The translations under genes were made by a program, and so were the position numbers. The notes below the pieces were generated by a model. The model did not search any database. It was not told the origin of the DNA and saw only the letters and a program-made list of their open reading frames with translations. Source: JAAFIP01 sp043769005 (GTDB lineage: Bacteria; Pseudomonadota; Gammaproteobacteria; Burkholderiales; Burkholderiaceae_C). From it: 5,738 nt of DNA. Shown here piece after piece: positions 1-5,322 of the stretch (its first letter is position 1; each line of letters opens with the position of its first letter). The stretch spans positions 1 to 5,738 of the forward strand of contig JAYVJV010000117.1 of assembly GCA_043769005.1 (NCBI GenBank). Direction: 5' to 3'.

Positions 1-7
1 GGTTCTT

Positions 8-325
8 ATGTACGCGGTCATAAAAACCGGTGGCAAACAATATAAAGTTGCTACTGGTGAAAAATTTAAAGTAGAACAGATCGCTGCGGACGTAGGCCAG
101 GAAATTGTGTTGGATCAAGTGTTAGCGGTCGGCAACGGCACTGATATCTTGATTGGCGCACCCTTGGTTGCCGGCGCATCGATCAAAGCCACGGTAGTGG
201 CACATGGTAGGCACGACAAAGTGCGCATTTTTAAAATGCGCCGCCGTAAGCACTACCAAAAGCGCCAAGGGCATCGTCAAAATTACACCGAGCTGTTGAT
301 CGGTGAGATTGTTTCTGGCAAATAA
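8..325 (+). CDS. rplU: 50S ribosomal protein L21
   Basis: L21 is a structural protein of the large ribosomal subunit that binds 23S rRNA. The 105-residue product begins MYAVIKTGGKQYKV, the usual L21 start, and has the family's basic signature near residues 73-97 (RIFKMRRRKHYQKRQGHRQ followed by NYTELLIGEI). Its length is close to the usual 103 residues, so it is complete. The start is fixed by this N-terminus; only seven bases of leader are in the window, so its promoter and most of its ribosome site are outside. It is the first gene of the rplU-rpmA pair and its stop overlaps the rpmA ribosome site. The 5' half is more AT-rich than the GC-rich genes downstream, which I take as ribosomal-protein codon preference rather than transfer. 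Identification is essentially certain. Confidence 0.98.
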   Translation: MYAVIKTGGKQYKVATGEKFKVEQIAADVGQEIVLDQVLAVGNGTDILIGAPLVAGASIKATVVAHGRHDKVRIFKMRRRKHYQKRQGHRQNYTELLIGEIVSGK

Positions 326-329
326 GGAG
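323..329 (+). promoter_or_regulatory. Shine-Dalgarno of rpmA overlapping the rplU stop codon
   Basis: TAAGGAG reads both as the rplU stop codon (TAA, 323-325) and as a strong Shine-Dalgarno, eight bases before the rpmA ATG at 338. A ribosome terminating on rplU is placed directly on the rpmA start site, so translational coupling of L21 and L27 is likely (inference). Confidence 0.85.
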
Positions 330-337
330 CAGCAGTC

Positions 338-598
338 ATGGCACAGAAAAAAGGCGGCGGCTCTACGCGAAACGGCCGGGATTCCAACCCCAAGATGCTC
401 GGTGTAAAGGCTTTCGGCGGTGAACTCATCTCCGCAGGCTCGATCATTTTGCGCCAGCGTGGCACCAAGTTCCACGCCGGTAACAACGTAGGTATGGGCA
501 AAGACCACACCCTGTTTGCATTGATCGACGGCAACGTGTCCTTTGGACACAAAGGCCCGCTGAACAAGCATATGGTGAACATCACAGCGGCTGCATAA
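338..598 (+). CDS. rpmA: 50S ribosomal protein L27
   Basis: L27 is a large-subunit protein whose flexible N-terminal tail reaches toward the peptidyl-transferase centre (family knowledge). The 86-residue product starts MAQKKGGGSTRNGRDS, the typical L27 tail. The conserved core follows: LGVKAFGGE around residues 21-29, then AGSII, RQRGTKFHAG and GKDHTLFALIDG in residues 33-65. There is no N-terminal extension of the kind cleaved in Firmicutes. Length is normal. The gene follows rplU with a 12-base gap and a strong Shine-Dalgarno that overlaps the rplU stop. It is followed by a strong intrinsic terminator, so rplU-rpmA can form a closed two-gene transcription unit. Certain identification. Confidence 0.98.
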   Translation: MAQKKGGGSTRNGRDSNPKMLGVKAFGGELISAGSIILRQRGTKFHAGNNVGMGKDHTLFALIDGNVSFGHKGPLNKHMVNITAAA

Positions 599-623
599 GC
601 CACCGCGAGGCGTTTGCCCAAGC

Positions 624-654
624 AAAGCCCCGCCAGTGCGGGGCTTTTTGTTTT
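624..654 (+). terminator. Rho-independent terminator after rpmA
   Basis: A perfect 10-bp inverted repeat, AAAGCCCCGC (624-633) and GCGGGGCTTT (638-647), is separated by a CAGT tetraloop and followed by TTGTTTT (648-654), extending a five-T run that begins at 645. The stem contains seven consecutive G-C pairs. This is a classic intrinsic terminator for rplU-rpmA. It ends only 13 bases before the obgE ATG, so obgE must depend on read-through or on a promoter overlapping this site. In the reverse direction the T-tract is weak, so I call it plus-strand only. Confidence 0.93.
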
Positions 655-667
655 AAACTCATAAAAA

Positions 668-1810
668 ATGAAATTTGTTGACGAAGCCTATATCGACATC
701 GCCGCTGGCGATGGGGGAAACGGCTGCGTCTCGTTTCGCCACGAAAAATACAAAGAATTTGGCGGCCCCAACGGTGGCGACGGGGGCCGGGGTGGCCATG
801 TCTGGGCCGTAGCCGACCCTGCGCTCAACACCTTGGTGGACTACCGCTTCTCGCGCCGCCACGAGGCCAAGCGCGGCGAGCACGGCATGGGCAGCGACAT
901 GTTTGGTGCCATGGGCGACGATGTGACGCTCAAAATGCCGGTGGGCACCATCATCACCGACGCTGAAACGGGCGACGTACTGTACGAGCTGCTCACTCCC
1001 GGCGAAAAAATCATGATCGCCAAGGGCGGTGATGGCGGCTTTGGCAACCTGCGCTTTAAAAGCGCCATCAACCGCGCACCGCGCCAAAAAACCCAAGGCT
1101 ACGAGGGTGAGCGCAAAGAGCTGAAATTAGAGCTCAAAGTGCTGGCCGATGTCGGTCTGCTGGGCATGCCCAATGCGGGCAAGTCCACCTTGATTGCGGC
1201 CATTTCCAACGCCCGGCCCAAGATTGCCGACTACCCCTTCACCACCCTACACCCCAACCTGGGTGTGGTGCGCGTAGGCCCCGAGCAAAGCTTTGTGGTG
1301 GCCGACGTGCCGGGCTTGATCGAAGGTGCCAGCGAGGGCGCGGGCCTGGGCCACCAGTTTTTGCGCCATTTGCAGCGCACCCGCATCTTGCTGCACATGA
1401 TTGACTTTGCGCCGTTTGACGATGCCGACCCCGTCAAGCAGGCCAAGGCCATCGTCGGCGAGCTGAAAAAATACGACGAAGCGCTGTACAACAAGCCGCG
1501 CTGGCTGGTGCTCAACAAGCTGGACATGGTGCCTCTGGAGGAGCGCGAGGCCAAGGTCAAAGACTTCGTTAAGCGCTACAAAACCGCCCTCAAAATCAAG
1601 GCGGATGACTCGCTGCCCGTGTTCCAGATCTCCGCCCTCACACGCGAGGGTTGCGAGCCTTTGGTGCAAGCCATCATGTCGCATGTACGCAGCATCCAGC
1701 GCGCTGCCGCCGAGCCAGAGTACATTGACCCGCGCTTTGTGGTTCTGCAAGCTGAGCCCGATGCGCAGGCTGAAGTAGACACCAGCGATCCGCGTTTTGC
1801 GCCGCGTTAA
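668..1810 (+). CDS. obgE: Obg-family GTPase ObgE/CgtA
   Basis: ObgE is a GTP-binding protein that associates with the 50S subunit and acts in ribosome assembly and stress control (family knowledge). The 380-residue product has the full Obg layout. An N-terminal glycine-rich Obg fold covers about residues 1-158, with runs such as AAGDGGNGC, GGPNGGDGGRGGH and AKGGDGGFGN. The G domain follows: G1 GMPNAGKST (166-174), switch I around TT (192-193), G3 DVPG (213-216), G4 NKLD (283-286) and G5 SAL (322-324). A short acidic tail after about residue 345 carries two DPRF motifs; there is no large OCT domain of the Bacillus kind. The start matches the conserved MKFVDEA N-terminus. No Shine-Dalgarno is visible: the 13 bases before the ATG are nearly all A/T. 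A strong terminator precedes the gene and proB follows after 99 bases. Identification is certain; how it is transcribed is not. Confidence 0.98.
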   Translation: MKFVDEAYIDIAAGDGGNGCVSFRHEKYKEFGGPNGGDGGRGGHVWAVADPALNTLVDYRFSRRHEAKRGEHGMGSDMFGAMGDDVTLKMPVGTIITDAETGDVLYELLTPGEKIMIAKGGDGGFGNLRFKSAINRAPRQKTQGYEGERKELKLELKVLADVGLLGMPNAGKSTLIAAISNARPKIADYPFTTLHPNLGVVRVGPEQSFVVADVPGLIEGASEGAGLGHQFLRHLQRTRILLHMIDFAPFDDADPVKQAKAIVGELKKYDEALYNKPRWLVLNKLDMVPLEEREAKVKDFVKRYKTALKIKADDSLPVFQISALTREGCEPLVQAIMSHVRSIQRAAAEPEYIDPRFVVLQAEPDAQAEVDTSDPRFAPR

Positions 1811-1843
1811 AATTGCCAGGCCAATCGGATAGGGCGTTGCAGG

Positions 1844-1898
1844 CGCTATATATTTAATAGCTGCTTACGCTATATTTTATTGGCTTAGAAGCTTAAAA
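1844..1898. repeat. Degenerate AT-rich intergenic repeat, Comamonadaceae-type (tentative)
   Basis: The obgE-proB gap contains GCTAT (1845-1849) and ATAGC (1857-1861) as an inverted pair, followed by TGCTTACGC, an AT-rich stretch, then a GGCTTAGAAGCTTAAAA tail. The order of parts (GCTAT, AT-rich loop, AATAGCTGCT, CGC, AT-rich, AGAAGCTTAAAA) resembles a short palindromic element that I recall as common in intergenic regions of Comamonadaceae, whose better-preserved copies have AATAGCTGCTAGCGC and an AGCGCTAGAGGC end. Within the copy, CGCTATAT occurs twice (1844 and 1868). A wider imperfect pair, AGGCCAAT (1818-1825) and ATTGGCTT (1879-1886), encloses it. Family assignment is from memory and no second copy lies in this window. 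Confidence 0.45.
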
Positions 1899-1909
1899 CA
1901 CCTATATTT

Positions 1910-3043
1910 ATGACCCTCCCAGCCTCAGACACCCTGCGCAATGCGCGGCGCATCGTCGTCAAAGTGGGCTCCAGCTTGGTGACCAACGAAGGCCGGGGTT
2001 TGGACGAAGCTGCCATCGGTTTGTGGTGCGCCCAGCTGGCCGCGCTGGCAGCCGACAAGCGCGAGGTGGTCATGGTCTCTAGTGGTGCGATAGCCGAGGG
2101 CATGAAGCGCCTGGGCTGGACCAACCGCCCTAAAGCCATCCACGAGCTGCAAGCCGCTGCCGCTGTGGGCCAGATGGGCCTGGCGCAGATGTACGAGACC
2201 AAACTGCGCGAGCACGGCCTGCGCAGCGCCCAGGTGCTGCTGACGCATGCCGATCTGGCCGACCGTGAGCGCTACCTCAACGCCCGCTCTACGCTGATGA
2301 CGCTCCTACAGCACGGCGTGGTGCCCGTCATCAACGAAAACGACACCGTCGTCAATGACGAAATCAAGTTTGGCGACAACGACACGCTAGGCGCATTGGT
2401 TGCCAATTTGATCGAGGCCGATGCCTACGTCATCCTCACCGACCAAAAAGGCCTCTTCACCGCAGACCCACGCAAAGACACGCTAGCCCAATTTGTCGAC
2501 GTGGCGCAAGCAGGCGATGCCGAGCTGGAAAAGATGGCGGGCGGCGCAGGCTCCTCGATTGGCAAAGGCGGCATGATTACCAAAATCCTCGCGGCCAAGC
2601 GCGCCGCTGGTTCGGGCGCTAGCACCGTGATAGCGTGGGGGCGTGAACCCAATGCCCTCATTCGCCTGACGCAGGGGGAGGCCATCGGCACCTTGTTGGT
2701 CGCGCAAACCGCCAAAAACCAGGCCCGCAAGCAGTGGATGGCCGACCATTTGCAGCTCGCGGGTGGCGTGGTGGTAGACGACGGCGCGGCCAAGCGCCTG
2801 CGTGAAGGCAAATCCAGCCTGCTACCCATTGGCATGGTAGCCGTGAATGGCGAGTTTACGCGCGGCGACGTAATCGCCATCAACGATGCGCAGGGCAGCG
2901 AGATTGCCCGGGGCCTGGCCAACTACGCCAGTGCCGAGGCCCGGCTGATCTGCCGCAAAGCCACGGCAGAGTTTGAGGTACTGCTAGGCTACACCGGCGA
3001 GCCTGAAATGGTGCACAAAAACAATCTGGTACTTCAAAAATAA
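1910..3043 (+). CDS. proB: Glutamate 5-kinase (proline biosynthesis)
   Basis: ProB phosphorylates L-glutamate with ATP to gamma-glutamyl phosphate, the first and usually proline-inhibited step of proline synthesis in the cytoplasm; ProA then reduces the product. The 377-residue protein has an amino-acid-kinase domain (about 12-265): VKVGSS (17-22), SSGAIAEG (57-64), NENDTV (142-147), FGDNDTLGALVA (154-165), TDQKGLFTADPR (177-188) and GKGGMITK (218-225). A C-terminal PUA domain covers about 285-370, ending in the family's GEPEMVHKNNLVL-type tail. Length fits the two-domain form. The ATG at 1910 gives a normal short lead before the kinase fold; no convincing Shine-Dalgarno precedes it. proA is not adjacent, as is usual where proB sits behind obgE in beta-proteobacteria. 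No terminator is visible downstream, where the gene meets a convergent Tad locus. Confidence 0.97.
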   Translation: MTLPASDTLRNARRIVVKVGSSLVTNEGRGLDEAAIGLWCAQLAALAADKREVVMVSSGAIAEGMKRLGWTNRPKAIHELQAAAAVGQMGLAQMYETKLREHGLRSAQVLLTHADLADRERYLNARSTLMTLLQHGVVPVINENDTVVNDEIKFGDNDTLGALVANLIEADAYVILTDQKGLFTADPRKDTLAQFVDVAQAGDAELEKMAGGAGSSIGKGGMITKILAAKRAAGSGASTVIAWGREPNALIRLTQGEAIGTLLVAQTAKNQARKQWMADHLQLAGGVVVDDGAAKRLREGKSSLLPIGMVAVNGEFTRGDVIAINDAQGSEIARGLANYASAEARLICRKATAEFEVLLGYTGEPEMVHKNNLVLQK

Positions 3044-3083
3044 AAATGCTTAGCCTGCTGGTGGTTGTCTGTAGCGTCCCCGC
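3044..3083. other. Convergent junction between proB and the tadD-like gene
   Basis: Forty bases separate the proB stop (TAA, 3041-3043) from the stop of the minus-strand lipoprotein gene (3084-3086). I see no stable hairpin with a T-run on either strand, so both transcripts may end by Rho action or overlap at their 3' ends (inference). A short imperfect direct repeat, GCTTAGCCTGCT at 3048-3059 and GCTTAGCTGCT at 3082-3092, flanks the gap. Confidence 0.6.
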
Positions 3084-4316
3084 TTAGCTGCTTTCTGCCG
3101 TCGCCGCAGAAGCCACCTTGACAGGCATGGCAGACGGATTCACCGCCATCTGTACCCCTTGACTATCCAACCAGGCGGCGACGGCTTGGCCCTTCATATC
3201 GTGGCCGAGCACCAGGCGTAACTGCAAGCCTGCCCGCAGCTGAGAGGGTGTTGCCGAGGTGATGGTGGTAAACGGCAGCCGTGCCTGCAGGGCTTTCGCA
3301 GTATCTTTTTGTCCTGCGCCAAACTGGATCTCGGTTTTCATCTGGCGGTAGGGTTTCGCATCGGTCAGCCGCACGGCATTCACGCCGGTACTCGCCAGCC
3401 GGTCGGCGGTACGTCTGGCCAGATGGCTGATGCCCACGCCGTTGGCCACTTCCAGTTGCACGCCATGCAAGGTATCGCGCGCAGTCTCGGCAGGCAAGGA
3501 AGCAGTTGGAGCCAGGGGCGTTGTTTCGGTCGCAGGCTGGTCCTCACGGGCTTTTGTAACCATATTTTCAACCGGTGCTGGCTGCATGGCGGGCGGCGTG
3601 GCCTGGATGGTGTCTGCCACAGCGGGTTCTGGCTTGGGTACGGTCTGCTCGGGCGCAGTAGTCTGCAATGCGTAGATGTGCGGTGCAATGGCTACCAAAC
3701 GGGCGCCGGGCTGGGAATCAGTGGCTATTTCAGCTGCAACATCCCGTTTGGCTTGCGCGAGCAGCTCCAAATTTTGTAGCAGCTGCATGCTCGCCGGGCT
3801 CAGTTCCTGCGCCCGCTTGAGCTGCAATCCGGCTTCTTCCAAGCGGTCGGCACGCAGCAGTGCATAGCCGATGTTGTTGTACAAATGCGGGGCTTGCGGT
3901 GCCAGCGCGATGGCCCGGGTAAACAGCGCCACCGCCGCTTGCGTGCGGCCCTCCTGGGAATGAATCACACCCAGCGCATTCAAGGCACCTACATGATGAG
4001 GATCTAACAGCAACACCAGCTCATAGTGTTCGGTGGCCTGCGCCAAATGCCCCTGCCCATGCGCTGCCCGGCCCTGTAGATAAGCGGCCTCTGAGGAGGG
4101 CGCATCGGGCGCTAAATCGGGTGCATTGGCAATCAGTATCGGCACGCTAAATGCCATGGGCGCAGCCGCCAGTCTTGCATCAGTCTTTGTGGGCTGCCCC
4201 TTTGGCTCCGACACCGGGCCCTGCGACAAGTAGGTGGGTTGTTTTGTTGTCTGCGCACATGCCATCAGAGTGCCCAGCACAGACAATGTCGCCACTTTTT
4301 TGAAGGTGTATTTCAT
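3084..4316 (-). CDS. tadD: TadD-like TPR lipoprotein with C-terminal LytR_C-like domain
   Basis: This is probably the TPR lipoprotein of the Flp pilus machine; TadD proteins are thought to help secretin assembly at the outer membrane (family knowledge). The 410-residue product starts with a lipoprotein signal: positively charged MKYTFKK, a hydrophobic run, then lipobox LMAC with the lipidated cysteine at residue 20. A low-complexity spacer (21-73) leads to three TPR-type repeats at about 74-106, 108-140 and 142-174, with clear ALNALGVIHSQEGR and YNNIGYALLRADRLEEA helices. Residues about 210-282 form a Pro/Thr/Ala-rich linker. Residues about 285-373 (VQLEVANGVGISHLARRTADRL, then TDAKPYRQMKTEIQF) look like a LytR_C domain. 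A strong AGGAG precedes the ATG by six bases. It lies 47 bases after tadC and is the last gene of the run. The Tad context supports the name; plain TadD proteins are often shorter and lack the C-terminal domain, so the symbol is tentative. Confidence 0.8.
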   Translation of the reverse strand: MKYTFKKVATLSVLGTLMACAQTTKQPTYLSQGPVSEPKGQPTKTDARLAAAPMAFSVPILIANAPDLAPDAPSSEAAYLQGRAAHGQGHLAQATEHYELVLLLDPHHVGALNALGVIHSQEGRTQAAVALFTRAIALAPQAPHLYNNIGYALLRADRLEEAGLQLKRAQELSPASMQLLQNLELLAQAKRDVAAEIATDSQPGARLVAIAPHIYALQTTAPEQTVPKPEPAVADTIQATPPAMQPAPVENMVTKAREDQPATETTPLAPTASLPAETARDTLHGVQLEVANGVGISHLARRTADRLASTGVNAVRLTDAKPYRQMKTEIQFGAGQKDTAKALQARLPFTTITSATPSQLRAGLQLRLVLGHDMKGQAVAAWLDSQGVQMAVNPSAMPVKVASAATAESS

Positions 4317-4322
4317 GGTTTT

Positions 4323-4327
4323 CTCCT
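4323..4327 (-). promoter_or_regulatory. Shine-Dalgarno of the tadD-like gene
   Basis: Read on the minus strand, AGGAG stands six bases before the ATG whose first base is at 4316. It settles the start that also gives the complete lipoprotein signal peptide. Confidence 0.85.
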
Positions 4328-4363
4328 GGTTGACTTGGGGTAAATCGTGGGGTTGATCCTGGG

Positions 4364-5311
4364 TCAGCGTCCGCCCATTGTGGGCAGCAAGGTGCGGTAA
4401 ATATTGATCATGGCCGGGCCCATCAGCACCAGCATGAGTGAGGGGAAGATAAAGAAAATCAACGGAAACAACAGTTTCAGCGCGATTTTGGCCGCTGTTT
4501 CTTCGGCGCGCAGCCGCCGGTGCGTGCGCATGGTCTCGGCATGTACGCGTAGCGCATCGGCCACATTGGTGCCAAAGCGGTCTGACTGCACCAGCATGGC
4601 TACAAAGGATGAAATGTCGTCCACGCCCGTACGCAGCGCCAGATTGCGCAGCGCCAGCTCGCGCTTAACGCCCATGCGCAGCTCCAGCGCCACCAGGTTC
4701 AGTTCTTCTTCCAGTGCCTTGCTGCGCAGGCCAATTTCACTAGCTGCCCGTGCCATCGCTGCGTCCAGCCCCAGCCCAGCTTCAACGCACACCGTCATCA
4801 AGTCCAGCGCATCCGGCAGGGCTTCCGAAAGCTCGCGTTGGCGGCGTTTCACAATATTGGAAAGCACCATATTGGGCAGGTAATAGCCCATGGAGGCCAG
4901 CAGCAGCAAAATCATCACCAACGTGTTCATCGTCAAAGCCAGTGACGTAAAGCCCTGGTACATCAAAAACAAGCTGGGCAGCAGCAGCGCCAGTACTGTC
5001 TTGGACGCAAAAAAAATCACGGGCCAGTTTGCTTCTCGCATCCCTGCTTGCATAAACCGCACCCGCAGGCTGGAGGCTTCCCAGCCCTCCTTGGGGGCAG
5101 ACAGTTTGGCCATCGGGCCAGCTACCTTGACCACCTTGGCCTGCCACTGGGCGTTACCCGTCATGCTTGGGTCGGCATCGGCGCTGCCCGCATCCAGATG
5201 TAGTAGCCGCTCACCCACAGCCGCGCGCCGGTTGAGCCAGGCCGCAGCGCCCAGCGCCACCCCGGTCACAGACAAAAACACCAGCACCAGAATCAAAATT
5301 TGGCTGCTCAT
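4364..5311 (-). CDS. tadC: Tad pilus inner-membrane platform protein TadC (type II secretion F family)
   Basis: TadC is one of the two GspF-like inner-membrane proteins thought to couple the TadA ATPase to Flp pilin assembly. The 315-residue product is a typical full length. It has an N-terminal membrane segment (about 3-25), a soluble stretch, two membrane segments (about 98-118 and 122-146), a cytoplasmic T2SSF helical domain (about 160-275) and a last hydrophobic segment (about 279-303). The T2SSF core shows ALPDALDLMTVCVEAGLGLD (164-183), typical of TadC, and DRFGTNVADALRVHAETMR (245-262 region) before the basic RTHRRLRAEE. The ATG at 5311 follows a strong GAGGAG that overlaps the tadB stop, nine bases after that stop, so tadB and tadC are likely translationally coupled. 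The downstream lipoprotein gene starts 47 bases later with no visible terminator between them, consistent with one operon. Confidence 0.93.
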   Translation of the reverse strand: MSSQILILVLVFLSVTGVALGAAAWLNRRAAVGERLLHLDAGSADADPSMTGNAQWQAKVVKVAGPMAKLSAPKEGWEASSLRVRFMQAGMREANWPVIFFASKTVLALLLPSLFLMYQGFTSLALTMNTLVMILLLLASMGYYLPNMVLSNIVKRRQRELSEALPDALDLMTVCVEAGLGLDAAMARAASEIGLRSKALEEELNLVALELRMGVKRELALRNLALRTGVDDISSFVAMLVQSDRFGTNVADALRVHAETMRTHRRLRAEETAAKIALKLLFPLIFFIFPSLMLVLMGPAMINIYRTLLPTMGGR

Positions 5312-5316
5312 ACAGG

Positions 5317-5322
5317 CTCCTC
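5317..5322 (-). promoter_or_regulatory. Shine-Dalgarno of tadC overlapping the tadB stop codon
   Basis: On the minus strand the tadB TGA (5323-5321) lies inside TGAGGAG, which is a strong Shine-Dalgarno for the tadC ATG at 5311. Stop and ribosome site share bases, as in rplU-rpmA, which suggests reinitiation keeps TadB and TadC levels matched (inference). Confidence 0.85.

Noticed and set aside
122..625. Minus-strand open frames overlapping rplU and rpmA
   Set aside because: Both cross two certain ribosomal protein genes in the opposite direction and run into the terminator region; no sign of real coding.
654..665. Possible -10 elements (TAAACT or CATAAA) for a leaderless obgE transcript
   Set aside because: No acceptable -35 element lies at the right distance, since that position falls in the terminator stem-loop; A/T-rich leaders give such matches by chance.
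1247..1750. Minus-strand open frame (167 codons) inside obgE
   Set aside because: Antisense to the conserved G domain of ObgE, with no recognisable domain in its translation.
1880..1908. Promoter-like pair TTGGCT, 17 bases, TATATT just before proB
   Set aside because: The spacing is ideal and the -10 matches five of six consensus bases, but transcription would begin near 1915, inside the proB coding sequence, and no credible later start exists because the kinase fold begins at once. The real proB promoter or read-through source is not identified.
2425..2922. Minus-strand open frame (165 codons) inside proB
   Set aside because: Antisense to conserved kinase and PUA coding sequence, with a low-complexity translation and no family features.
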